From positions 1-59,665 of the forward strand of contig JAJTFA010000009.1 in the NCBI GenBank assembly GCA_021299635.1: a DNA stretch of 59,665 nt, read 5' to 3'. A program made the translations under genes and the position numbers. Numbering within the stretch: the stretch's first letter is position 1; each line of letters starts with the position of its first letter. Source of the stretch: Sphingobacteriales bacterium. Lineage in GTDB: Bacteria > Bacteroidota > Bacteroidia > UKL13-3. Of this stretch, positions 9,930 through 18,183 are shown piece after piece. The notes beneath the pieces were generated by a model that saw nothing but the letters and a program-made list of their open reading frames with translations, was not told the DNA's origin and did not search any database.

Positions 9930-10208
9930 ATGAGCAGACCAAACGCACAAATTAATCCGGCAATGGTGTTTAATACAACACCTGAGGCCCCACAAAAGAA
10001 GAAGTATTGCCGTTTCAGAAAAAACGGTATTAAATACATCGACTACAAAGACGGTAACTTCCTTTTGAAGTTTGTAAATGACCAGGGTAAAATTCTACCA
10101 CGCAGACTTACCGGTACTTCATTAAAGTATCAGCGTAAAATTGCGCAGGCTGTTAAAAGAGCCCGTCATCTTTCAATTTTGCCTTATGTAGGTGATCAAT
10201 TAAAGTAA
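9930..10208 (+). CDS. rpsR: 30S ribosomal protein bS18
   Basis: Ribosomal protein bS18, 92 residues. The family core is clear: KKYCRFRKNGIKYIDYKD at about residue 25, then FVNDQGKILPRRLTGTSLKYQ and the basic C-terminal helix AQAVKRARHLSILPYV. It forms a heterodimer with bS6 on the platform. In Flavobacteriia, structural work placed bS18, bS6 and bS21 around the sequestered 3' end of 16S rRNA. The gene has a strong Shine-Dalgarno site of its own. Confidence 0.97.
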   Translation: MSRPNAQINPAMVFNTTPEAPQKKKYCRFRKNGIKYIDYKDGNFLLKFVNDQGKILPRRLTGTSLKYQRKIAQAVKRARHLSILPYVGDQLK

Positions 10209-10214
10209 TTCAAT

Positions 10215-10221
10215 AAGGAGG
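10215..10221 (+). promoter_or_regulatory. Strong Shine-Dalgarno site before rplI
   Basis: AAGGAGG ends 9 bases before the rplI ATG at 10231, in the 22-base gap after rpsR. It is close to a perfect complement of the 16S 3' end and the best ribosome-binding site noticed in the window. Confidence 0.8.
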
Positions 10222-10230
10222 AAATCAGAG

Positions 10231-10671
10231 ATGAAAATTATTTTAAAAGAAAACATGAAAAACCTTGGAGCCCAAGGTGATATTGTGAACGTAAAAGATG
10301 GTTATGCCAATAACTTCCTTTTTCCACGCGGATTGGCAGTAATGGCTACTTCTTCAAATATTAAAATACTTGAAGAAAACAATCGTCAGGGCGCATTAAA
10401 GCGCGAAAAAATGAAAGCTGATGCTGGCACCTTAGCAGAGAAACTAAAAGGATTAACTATCAATATCGGTGTTAAAGCCGGTGCAAATGGTAAAATCTTT
10501 GGTTCGGTTACTCCACTTCAGGTGTCGCAGGTGCTCAAAAATCAGGGATATGATATTGACAGACGCAAAATTGAAGTAAGCGATATCAAAACCGTGGGCA
10601 CTTATGAAGCTACCCTTAATCTACACCGCGATGTATCTGTAAACATTGGATTGGAAGTAGCAGCTGAATAA
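10231..10671 (+). CDS. rplI: 50S ribosomal protein bL9
   Basis: Ribosomal protein bL9, 146 residues, near the L1 stalk. The N-terminal domain is typical (MKIILKENMKNLGAQGDIVNVKDGYANNFLFPRG), followed by the long connecting helix (about 42-75). The C-terminal domain has the G.IFGSVT..Q motif (GANGKIFGSVTPLQVSQ). It is the last gene of the rpsF operon, ahead of an intrinsic terminator. Confidence 0.97.
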   Translation: MKIILKENMKNLGAQGDIVNVKDGYANNFLFPRGLAVMATSSNIKILEENNRQGALKREKMKADAGTLAEKLKGLTINIGVKAGANGKIFGSVTPLQVSQVLKNQGYDIDRRKIEVSDIKTVGTYEATLNLHRDVSVNIGLEVAAE

Positions 10672-10698
10672 AGTTACCATAACATTGATAAAAAAAAC

Positions 10699-10726
10699 AG
10701 CCGCCTCAAAAGGGCGGCTTTTTTTT
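10699..10726 (+). terminator. Intrinsic terminator of the rpsF operon
   Basis: AGCCGCC and GGCGGCT form a perfect 7-bp GC-rich stem with a 7-base loop, followed by eight T residues. It lies 27 bases after the rplI stop. The A-run on its 5' side lets it work for mpl from the other strand as well. Confidence 0.92.
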
Positions 10727-10749
10727 GAATTACTTGCTGTGTTAAGCAA

Positions 10750-12084
10750 TCAGAAATCCAAAGGCATGCCATCAAACGTGCCTGAACTCATCAGCAGCAT
10801 ATTCTCCTTCCCCGTATAATGGCTTTGCAAATAGCTGTGCAATTCGTTTTTATTGGTAAATACCTTTACACCTCCGCCAAAATGCATGGCCACTTCTTGC
10901 TCATCCAGCATGGGCATCTTTTTCATTTCAAGGGCATGTTTGCTAAATAAAACCACCTTTACATCTGCCTCCTCCATGCTATTATGGTAATGGGGTAAAA
11001 AAGCCTTATTCAGTGAGCTGAAGGTGTGCAACTCATAAGCTGCAATCAGTTTGCGCTCCGGGTAAAGATTTTTTACTGCATTTATAGTGGCTTTTAGTTT
11101 AGATGGCGCATGCGCAAAGTCACGATAAATCATACTTTCTGCAGTTTCCTTTAACATTTCCAGTCGTTTCGCTGTGCCTTTAAATAAGGCAATGGCTTCA
11201 TAAAATTGCGCTTCGGTAAGTCCTGCTTCCAGACAAGCATATTTAGCAGCCATCATATTTTGCAGGTTGTGTTTGCCAAATACTTTTATTGCCAGCTGTT
11301 CATTATTCACAGTTAAATAAGTGATGCCACTCTCAACAAAATGTTCAGGTGTGTGGTAAGGTATTTTGCGTGCTGCTGTTTGTGTTTGCTCGCATACACG
11401 TTTTACCTCAGGGTCATCTGCACAATAAATCAATACGCCACTTTCAGGTAAGGCTTTTATAAAAATCTCAAATTGCTCTACATAGTTTTCATAGGTTGGA
11501 AACACATTGATATGATCCCAAGCTATGCCGGTAATGATGCCTACATGGGCCTGATACACGTGAAATTTTGGTCTTAAATCCAGCGCAGAGGTAAGGTATT
11601 CATCACCTTCAAAAACGGCTATCTTACTTTTATCACTCAGGCCAACCATGGTTTCAAAACCTTCAATCATAGAGCCCACCAGGTAATCAAATGCAAGACC
11701 GTGATAGTTGAGTGCAAACATGATCATGGCAGTGGTGCTTGTTTTGCCGTGGCTGCCACCAATAACAATGCGTTTTTTGTTTTTGGTTTGCTCATACATG
11801 TACTCCGGGAATGAGTAAATTTTTATACCCAGTTCCTGGGCACGCAGCATTTCCGGATTGTCCTTGCGCGCATGCATACCCAATACAATGGCATCAATAT
11901 CACTTGTAATGTATTCGGCAAACCAGCCCGTTTGTTTAGGCAGCAGTCCATATTTCTCTAAACGAGATTTGGCGGGCTCATAAATTTCATCATCGCTACC
12001 TGTTACGTTAAAACCTTTTTTATGCAGGGCAATGGCCATATTGTGCATCACCGCTCCGCCAATTGATATGAAATGAATATGCAT
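10750..12084 (-). CDS. mpl: UDP-N-acetylmuramate:L-Ala-gamma-D-Glu-meso-DAP ligase (Mpl)
   Basis: A 444-residue Mur-ligase family enzyme that attaches recycled murein tripeptide to UDP-MurNAc in the cytoplasm. The N-terminal Rossmann-like domain starts MHIHFISIGGAVMHNMA, followed by the ATP-binding P-loop IGGSHGKTSTTAM (about 108-120), the acidic VFEGDEYLTSALD metal/substrate segment and ITGIAWDHINVFPTY, all as in MurC/Mpl. It is shorter than typical MurC. It starts HFISIGG and lacks the MurC IHFIGIGG-SGM pattern, so Mpl is the better call. It is transcribed alone, convergent with the rpsF operon. Confidence 0.9.
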   Translation of the reverse strand: MHIHFISIGGAVMHNMAIALHKKGFNVTGSDDEIYEPAKSRLEKYGLLPKQTGWFAEYITSDIDAIVLGMHARKDNPEMLRAQELGIKIYSFPEYMYEQTKNKKRIVIGGSHGKTSTTAMIMFALNYHGLAFDYLVGSMIEGFETMVGLSDKSKIAVFEGDEYLTSALDLRPKFHVYQAHVGIITGIAWDHINVFPTYENYVEQFEIFIKALPESGVLIYCADDPEVKRVCEQTQTAARKIPYHTPEHFVESGITYLTVNNEQLAIKVFGKHNLQNMMAAKYACLEAGLTEAQFYEAIALFKGTAKRLEMLKETAESMIYRDFAHAPSKLKATINAVKNLYPERKLIAAYELHTFSSLNKAFLPHYHNSMEEADVKVVLFSKHALEMKKMPMLDEQEVAMHFGGGVKVFTNKNELHSYLQSHYTGKENMLLMSSGTFDGMPLDF

Positions 12085-12205
12085 GTGCTATAAATTTACA
12101 TGCAATTTGAAGCATGGACGGCAAAGCTTTGCAAGGAAATTATAAACAATGTGGATTGTGGTAGTTTCAATAATAATTTTGACTGCTGATATAAATATTA
12201 TTTTT

Positions 12206-12213
12206 TAGTTTTG
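12206..12213 (+). promoter_or_regulatory. -7 element upstream of the metallo-hydrolase gene
   Basis: TAGTTTTG matches TAnnTTTG and lies 20 bases before the ATG at 12234. A TTTG at 12178 is 24 bases upstream, slightly too far for the normal spacing, so the -33 box is uncertain. Confidence 0.5.
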
Positions 12214-12233
12214 AGGTATATCAATGCAAGCTA

Positions 12234-13079
12234 ATGAAACTATATACCATAGAAACGGGTCATTTTAAACTGGATGGGGGAGCCATGTTTGGTGTTGTGC
12301 CCAAAACCCTTTGGAACAAACTTAATCCGGCCGATGAAAACAATATGATTAGCCTTGCCATGCGCTGCCTTCTTATTGAAGATGGTAATCGACTTATTTT
12401 AATAGATAACGGCATAGGTAGCAAGCAAGATGCAAAGTTCTTTTCCTATTACTACCTGCATGGTCAGGCTACATTGGATGATTCACTCAAAGCTGCCGGC
12501 TTTTCTAAAAATGATATTACAGATATGGTGCTTACCCATTTGCATTTCGACCATTGCGGAGGTAGCATTGAATGGAATGCCAACCGAACTGCTTATCGCA
12601 CTGCATTCCAAAATGCCACATACTGGATAGGAGCAGACCACTGGAATGACGCCATGAAACCAAACCCCAGAGAAAAGGCATCTTTTCTTAAAGAAAATAT
12701 TTTACCTATAGAGGAAAGCGGACAATTAAAACTGGTTAAGCACGGTGATTGCATTTATGAACATATGGAACTGCGCTTTTCCAATGGGCATACCCAAGGT
12801 ATGATGCATCCGCTGATACATTATAAAGGGTATAAAATATTATACCTGGCTGATATGATACCAACACAGGCGCATATTCCGGTGCCTTATGTAATGGGTT
12901 ATGATGTGCGCCCACTGGATACCATGAGTGAGAAAACTGCTGTACTTGCCGAAGCAGCCGCTGATGATAAAATGATATTATTTTTTGAGCACGACCCTCT
13001 GCATGAGGCCTGCAAAGTTGAGCAAACCGATAAGGGGATACGCAGAAAAACACTTGTTGATATAAAGGATATATCTTAA
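12234..13079 (+). CDS. MBL-fold metallo-hydrolase
   Basis: A 281-residue zinc hydrolase of the metallo-beta-lactamase fold. The metal-binding signature is THLHFDHCGG (about residues 101-110). The later ligand His lies in SNGHTQGMMHPL, a metal Asp in YLADM, and the last His in FFEHDP. The substrate is unknown; quorum-lactonase-like and general hydrolase members share this pattern. It has no signal peptide and so is cytoplasmic. It lies 8 bases before the DgkA-type kinase gene, likely in one transcript. Confidence 0.88.
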   Translation: MKLYTIETGHFKLDGGAMFGVVPKTLWNKLNPADENNMISLAMRCLLIEDGNRLILIDNGIGSKQDAKFFSYYYLHGQATLDDSLKAAGFSKNDITDMVLTHLHFDHCGGSIEWNANRTAYRTAFQNATYWIGADHWNDAMKPNPREKASFLKENILPIEESGQLKLVKHGDCIYEHMELRFSNGHTQGMMHPLIHYKGYKILYLADMIPTQAHIPVPYVMGYDVRPLDTMSEKTAVLAEAAADDKMILFFEHDPLHEACKVEQTDKGIRRKTLVDIKDIS

Positions 13080-13087
13080 ACAATGCC

Positions 13088-13429
13088 ATGAAAAACCTGA
13101 TGATGTTTGTTTATGCTTGGAGAGGTTTAAAAGCAGCATGGAAAACCGAATGCAATTTTAGGATTCATGCTATGGTAGCTTTAGTGGTTATAGGTTTTGC
13201 ATTTTACTTTAGGGTGTCTGCTACGGAATGGGGCATATTGTTGCTGTGTATAGGAGGGGTGTGTGCAGCAGAGTTGTTGAATACAGCCATTGAAAAATTA
13301 ACCGATGCAAACTTCTCTAAAAAAGATACAAAGGCTGCATTTATAAAAGATGTTGCCGCAGGTGCAGTGTTGCTTATGAGTTTGGTGGCAGCTATTTGTG
13401 GTGTGCTTGTTTTTATTAGATATTTTTAG
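13088..13429 (+). CDS. dgkA: Diacylglycerol/undecaprenol kinase, DgkA family
   Basis: A 113-residue integral membrane kinase with three predicted transmembrane helices (about 28-46, 50-68, 90-110). The family signature CAAELLNTAIEKLTD supplies the catalytic-site Glu residues and Asn, and KDVAAGAVLL matches the KD.AAGAV motif. It phosphorylates a membrane lipid alcohol with ATP; in Bacteroidota the substrate may be undecaprenol rather than diacylglycerol (inference). Length is normal. Confidence 0.92.
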   Translation: MKNLMMFVYAWRGLKAAWKTECNFRIHAMVALVVIGFAFYFRVSATEWGILLLCIGGVCAAELLNTAIEKLTDANFSKKDTKAAFIKDVAAGAVLLMSLVAAICGVLVFIRYF

Positions 13430-13634
13430 CGCATCTAAGCAGCTGTAGCAGTATTGTTCCTAACTGTTCAGCGTATTTGTAAAGTGACTTTATTGCTTAT
13501 GAATTGAGTAATCAGGCCAATTGCCGGGTATTTGCAATTGGGTACTTATATCCAAACAAATAGGTGCCGCAGGCCCAAAATAACAAGCAGCTTAATAATA
13601 AAAAAATATGTACATTCACGGTTCATAACATTAC

Positions 13635-15098
13635 ATGAGTCAAGCACCACATATTCGGCTATCTAATATAACCCTGCTTAATTTTCTGTCTAAAATTGTA
13701 TTTTATCTGTTTGTTTTTACAGTTGGTATCATCAGCTCCCGTAAACTTACCAGTCACGTTTTTGGCGAAGTTCAGTTTCTTTCTTTCTTGGTCGGCCTGA
13801 GCTGGATGGGTCTTAATTTTGGTTTACCCGGTATGCTGGCTAAGTTTTGGCCTTCTGCTATCCTAAAGCATAATGGTAAGCTCATTCACCAGCTCCTTAA
13901 GAGGGCATTACTAACCGCATGTATTTCAATTATTGCTCATGTAATATTTATAATTATAATATACCAAATTGTGATCATCCATATTTCCTTTGTTCATTTG
14001 ATGTTCTGGACTTTTAGTAATATTTCTCTGGCTGTTACTTCCGTCCTTATGCAGGCCACCTACCGCTACAAGCAATCATTTTATCTTAATTTATTTGCTT
14101 GTTTACTGGGCTTGGGTTTCTTACTCCTATCATTTTCTCAACTGCAGCAATTGGCTTATCTTTATTGCTTTATCTTTGTAAACTTATTTCTGTCTATTGG
14201 TTATTGCCTTCTGCTCTCCAAATATTTATTTACATTAGAAGAAACAACAGAGTCGGGCCATGAAGAAATACCTCCTGCAAACAGTTGGTTAAGAACATCT
14301 GCATACTTTGCAATATCTGCGATACTTGCAGGCATACTCTGGCAGCGGTTTGAACTTTCTTTACTTAAACACTACTATAATTTTGATCAGTTGGCTGTTT
14401 ATGCCATTGCGTTTACCTTGGTTTCTTTATTTGCAGAGCCATTAAAACTAATTCCAAGCGGATTGTTGTATTACTTTTCAGGCATTCAGCATCAACAGGA
14501 AAAAGCATCAGCAAAGTTCTCTGATTTTTTTATTCATTTTGTTTGGCTGGTTTCCTTCTGTGGTGCTTTTTTCTATGCGCATACGGATGAAATGGTGGTA
14601 TTGTTTTATACTGATAAATATGCAGCAGCAGCTGAGTATGCACGTTATCTCTTGTTAGGTTTTATCCCGGGTATTTGTGGCTATGTATTTATGAATATGC
14701 ACACTGGTTTAGGTAGGGCACGTTTCCTGTTTATTCAGGATAGCCTATGTGCGCTTTTATTTATAACCGGTCTGGGCTTTGCTATTCCGTGGTTTGGCCT
14801 GATGGGAGCTGCCCTTGCAAAGTCTGCCGTTATGATTATCTCTGTTATTAGTGGTGCTTGGTATACACAATACCACCTGCGTTATGATTTACCCATTGTT
14901 AAACCTTTATTATCATTTTTAATAGCATTTGTATTGGTATACTTATCAAGAGGAATGTTTGCTGAAAATTTGATACTCTTATCGATTAAAGTTGTAATCT
15001 TATTTGGTTTGTATTTAATTATTTCCTTGTCAATGGGTTTAATACGAAGAGACCTAATTAACGAAACAATGGGTCGTATCAAGAATTATGTTATTTAA
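13635..15098 (+). CDS. Polysaccharide flippase, MATE/Wzx-like
   Basis: A 487-residue multi-spanning membrane protein with about 12-14 predicted helices and no signal peptide. The N-terminus (LLNFLSKIVFYLFVFTVGIISSRKLTS) and the general pattern fit the oligosaccharide flippase/MOP superfamily that moves lipid-linked sugars across the inner membrane. It overlaps the 3' end of the convergent epimerase gene by 8 bp. The adjacent epimerase and oxidoreductase, both possible sugar enzymes, fit a surface-polysaccharide role, though they are on the other strand. The 205-bp gap before it shows no feature I can name. Confidence 0.82.
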   Translation: MSQAPHIRLSNITLLNFLSKIVFYLFVFTVGIISSRKLTSHVFGEVQFLSFLVGLSWMGLNFGLPGMLAKFWPSAILKHNGKLIHQLLKRALLTACISIIAHVIFIIIIYQIVIIHISFVHLMFWTFSNISLAVTSVLMQATYRYKQSFYLNLFACLLGLGFLLLSFSQLQQLAYLYCFIFVNLFLSIGYCLLLSKYLFTLEETTESGHEEIPPANSWLRTSAYFAISAILAGILWQRFELSLLKHYYNFDQLAVYAIAFTLVSLFAEPLKLIPSGLLYYFSGIQHQQEKASAKFSDFFIHFVWLVSFCGAFFYAHTDEMVVLFYTDKYAAAAEYARYLLLGFIPGICGYVFMNMHTGLGRARFLFIQDSLCALLFITGLGFAIPWFGLMGAALAKSAVMIISVISGAWYTQYHLRYDLPIVKPLLSFLIAFVLVYLSRGMFAENLILLSIKVVILFGLYLIISLSMGLIRRDLINETMGRIKNYVI

Positions 15099-16140
15099 TA
15101 CAATACCCACTTTCCTTCATCCAATAAGCAAGTGTCTTTAATGATTCTTCCCAACTTATTGGAGGTTGCCAGTTGGCAAGTCGGGTATTAGTAAATGCTT
15201 TTTGGCAATTCAGTACCCATATAAAAGTATCCGGAATGGCATAGTCTCCTAGTTGTGGCTGTTTCGGATAACGCAGAGATGCAAACTTTAAAAGAATTTT
15301 GCTAAACAATCGTTCAGGAAAGTAAGCAGAAGTAAATCTTCCGCTACGCAAGGTTTTGATTGCCTCTAATGGCTTCTTTTTAAAGGCATATAACACTTCA
15401 TCTCGAAAACTTAATGGATAACATGGTGGCTGTATTAAGGGAACAGGCTTAACACCCATTATCCTTGCCATATCATCAATAACTTGTTTCCAATTTATGT
15501 CACTCCATTCTGCCAAGTGATGAAAAGTGAGGTGTTGCGTGCAACTAATGGTGTGGGTAATATAGGAAACTATATTATCAATATGGGTTAGGTTGCACAT
15601 ACCGGGTTTATCCGGCAAAAGTGGTAGCTCCCACAATAAGGAATCAATAACCGGTTGGGTATAGGAAGCGTTACCCGGCCCCCACACATTTCCAAGTCGT
15701 ATTATGGAAACACGTTTATTGCTAAAATGCGTAATCAATTTATTTTCCATATCAAGCTTAGAAAACACATATACATAATCATTTCTTGTTGCAATGGCAT
15801 CAGCTTTTAATTCCTTATCAAGTCCAAAACCAAAAACGGCCAATGAGCTGAGATGAATAATTTTTGTTTGCTTATTGCAGATGCGATTAAGCAGTTTAAT
15901 CATTTCATTGTTTGCTAGAGCACAATTTGCATGATTCTTATCCAACGCATAAGAGGTATTAATTACCACATCAAAAATTGGTAAATCTTCTGAAGCAGTT
16001 TTATAATGAACTCCGCTCACCGCTCTGCTTAGGCTGTCAATTCCTCTTGTAATTGCTGTAACGTTATAAGTTTCTGCAAGAGCTGAAGTAAGCCTTGATC
16101 CTACATATCCATTTGCTCCTATGATTGCTAATTTCATCAT
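15091..16140 (-). CDS. NAD-dependent epimerase/dehydratase (extended SDR)
   Basis: A 349-residue Rossmann-fold protein. GANGYVGSR near the N-terminus is the NAD(P)-binding GxxGxxG motif. HLSSLAVFG followed by YVFSK gives the Ser and YxxxK catalytic residues of extended SDR enzymes, and RLGNVWGPG is the usual substrate-loop pattern. This indicates a nucleotide-sugar or sterol-type epimerase, dehydratase or reductase; the substrate cannot be told. It overlaps the upstream oxidoreductase by 4 bases (ATGA type), so they are translationally coupled, and its 3' end overlaps the flippase. Confidence 0.85.
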   Translation of the reverse strand: MMKLAIIGANGYVGSRLTSALAETYNVTAITRGIDSLSRAVSGVHYKTASEDLPIFDVVINTSYALDKNHANCALANNEMIKLLNRICNKQTKIIHLSSLAVFGFGLDKELKADAIATRNDYVYVFSKLDMENKLITHFSNKRVSIIRLGNVWGPGNASYTQPVIDSLLWELPLLPDKPGMCNLTHIDNIVSYITHTISCTQHLTFHHLAEWSDINWKQVIDDMARIMGVKPVPLIQPPCYPLSFRDEVLYAFKKKPLEAIKTLRSGRFTSAYFPERLFSKILLKFASLRYPKQPQLGDYAIPDTFIWVLNCQKAFTNTRLANWQPPISWEESLKTLAYWMKESGYCIK

Positions 16141-17078
16141 GCTGCCAGTAACTGCTGAAGTATGCCTGATAAAGAAATAAATGAGTTTGCCTCAAATAAT
16201 GAAGCATCTTTTTTTATCAGCATATGATAGAGCTGCAAGCGAAAAGCCTCACTCATGTAGTTTACCGATGTGCCTGCATGAACAACAAAACTTTCGTTTT
16301 CGTTGGGTGTGATTCGTATGGAAGGTTTAAGTAAAAGTGGGACTTCAACCAAGGCATGCTCAAAATATAGATTCATCTTATTGGCCAATGTTTCGTATCT
16401 CGACAAATGGAGGTTAACTTCAATATCATTTAATATAAATTGAAATTTATTCTCATGCGAAGGTTCAGTCTTGTCTCTCTTGGCATTCCTTACCTCAACA
16501 TTCAAATTGTTTAGCATATGCATATTGGTAACATACAAAAATGCATCCAGCGCATGTGAGCCTGTATCAAGCAACACACCACCCAAAGGGTTATTGGAGA
16601 TATAATTTGATTGGGTTTTATACTGATAACGGTTACCTTCCATTATATGAGCTTTAATCAGTTTCCCGTAGCTGTTATTCCTCAGATGCGCATGCGCAAT
16701 ATCAATACCACTGAATAAACGTCTGATATGTGCAACCAGCAAATCGCAGTTGGCAAGTTTGGCTTTATTCACTAATTGCTTCGCCTGATTTAAATGATGA
16801 ACAAAAGGTTTTTCACAAATAATGGTTTTGCCGGGGGCAATTAAGGAGTACAATAAGTCGAATTTATTACCGGGTGGAATGCCCAATATAATCACGTCTG
16901 CTGTAGCACATTGTTCAAAGGTACCTGTATTAATATTGTATGCTTTGGAAAGAAATTCGGTTCGGTTGCTATTACTGTCATACACACAAAAGTCACTAAA
17001 ACCCATACTTTTCAGCTGGGGTATATAAAACATTTCAATGATGGTGCCTGCACCAATAAATGCAATTCGCCTATTCAA
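16137..17078 (-). CDS. Gfo/Idh/MocA family oxidoreductase
   Basis: A 313-residue NAD(P)-dependent oxidoreductase. RRIAFIGAGTIIEMFYIPQL is the N-terminal Rossmann motif, VIILGIPPGNK and CEKPFV carry the conserved EKP lysine, and LLDTGSHALDAFLY has the GxHxxD catalytic-region motif. Family members act on sugars or sugar nucleotides. It lies 2 bases after ruvB and overlaps the epimerase gene by 4 bases, forming a three-gene unit. A link to polysaccharide sugar synthesis with the epimerase is inference. Confidence 0.86.
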   Translation of the reverse strand: MNRRIAFIGAGTIIEMFYIPQLKSMGFSDFCVYDSNSNRTEFLSKAYNINTGTFEQCATADVIILGIPPGNKFDLLYSLIAPGKTIICEKPFVHHLNQAKQLVNKAKLANCDLLVAHIRRLFSGIDIAHAHLRNNSYGKLIKAHIMEGNRYQYKTQSNYISNNPLGGVLLDTGSHALDAFLYVTNMHMLNNLNVEVRNAKRDKTEPSHENKFQFILNDIEVNLHLSRYETLANKMNLYFEHALVEVPLLLKPSIRITPNENESFVVHAGTSVNYMSEAFRLQLYHMLIKKDASLFEANSFISLSGILQQLLAA

Positions 17079-17080
17079 CT

Positions 17081-18103
17081 TTAAAATAAACGGTTTTTAT
17101 AATGTGGCAACATGCCAAAATGTTTAAATGCTTTTTCTGTTACTTCGCGTCCCCTGGGTGTGCGTGTTAAAAAACCTTCCTGAATCAGGTAGGGTTCATA
17201 AACTTCTTCAATCGTTCCGCCTTCTTCTCCTATTGCCGTGGCAATAGTGCTAATACCAACCGGCCCTCCCTTAAACTTTTCAATAATGGTTTTTAGGATT
17301 TTATTATCCATTTCATCCAGACCTTCCGCATCAACATTCAGTGCGTTCAGTGCAAACTTTGCTACTTCAAGTGTTATTGTTCCATCACCTTTAATCTGCG
17401 CAAAATCCCTTGTTCTGCGCAATAGGGCATTCCCAATACGAGGCGTACCTCGACTTCTGCGTGCTATTTCTTCTGCTGCGGCATCCTGAATAGGAGTTTG
17501 TATGATGGTAGCAGATCTTTTAATGATGTGCTTCATTAAAGCTTTATCATAATACTCCAAGCGTGCATTGATACCAAAGCGTGCGCGTAGAGGAGAGGTA
17601 AGTAACCCTGAACGGGTAGTGGCACCAATGAGTGTAAACGGATGAATATCCAACTGTATGCTTCTGGCATTAGGGCCTGAGTCAATCATAATGTCAATGC
17701 GGTAATCTTCCATGGCTGAATACAGGAACTCTTCCACAACCGGACTTAATCGATGAATTTCATCAATAAAAAGTACATCACCTTTTTCAAGGTTGGTTAA
17801 AAGGCCTGCCAGATCTCCAGGTTTCTCGAGCACAGGTCCTGAAGTTGTTTTAATATTGGCATTGAGCTCTTGAGCTATGATATAAGAAAGGGTTGTTTTG
17901 CCTAAGCCGGGAGGGCCATGGAGCAAAACGTGGTCAAGTGCTTCTTCTCTCTGACTAGCAGCACGCACAAAAACTTTCAGATTTTCAATTATTTTATCCT
18001 GACCTGTAAAATCATCAAATGTGCGCGGTCTGAGCACGCGTTCAAGTTCTTTTTCTGTTCCGGATAAGTTTTCCTCTTCCGGGTCTAAATTTGGGTTTCG
18101 CAC
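17081..18103 (-). CDS. ruvB: Holliday junction branch-migration ATPase RuvB
   Basis: A 340-residue AAA+ motor of the RuvAB complex. Walker A is GPPGLGKTT (about 65), Walker B LFIDEIHR, sensor 1 GATTRSGLL with the arginine finger in LRARFG, and the C-terminal winged helix ends in [10 protein letters not shown]. The start is GTG at 18103 ([12 protein letters not shown], the family N-terminus). It lies only 4 bases after a perfect TATATTTG promoter element, so the mRNA is probably leaderless. The following oxidoreductase gene starts 2 bases after its stop. Confidence 0.96.
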   Translation of the reverse strand: MRNPNLDPEEENLSGTEKELERVLRPRTFDDFTGQDKIIENLKVFVRAASQREEALDHVLLHGPPGLGKTTLSYIIAQELNANIKTTSGPVLEKPGDLAGLLTNLEKGDVLFIDEIHRLSPVVEEFLYSAMEDYRIDIMIDSGPNARSIQLDIHPFTLIGATTRSGLLTSPLRARFGINARLEYYDKALMKHIIKRSATIIQTPIQDAAAEEIARRSRGTPRIGNALLRRTRDFAQIKGDGTITLEVAKFALNALNVDAEGLDEMDNKILKTIIEKFKGGPVGISTIATAIGEEGGTIEEVYEPYLIQEGFLTRTPRGREVTEKAFKHFGMLPHYKNRLF

Positions 18104-18107
18104 AGGT

Positions 18108-18115
18108 CAAATATA
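18108..18115 (-). promoter_or_regulatory. -7 element directly in front of ruvB
   Basis: On the minus strand TATATTTG matches TAnnTTTG. It ends 4 bases before the GTG start of ruvB, so transcription should begin at or next to the start codon. A CTTG lies about 16 bases upstream as a weak -33 box. Confidence 0.6.
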
Positions 18116-18183
18116 GGAAAGTTTAATGATTCAAGTTTATAGTCTTAAATAGAACGTCTATCCCTTATTTAGGTGCAAAAAAA

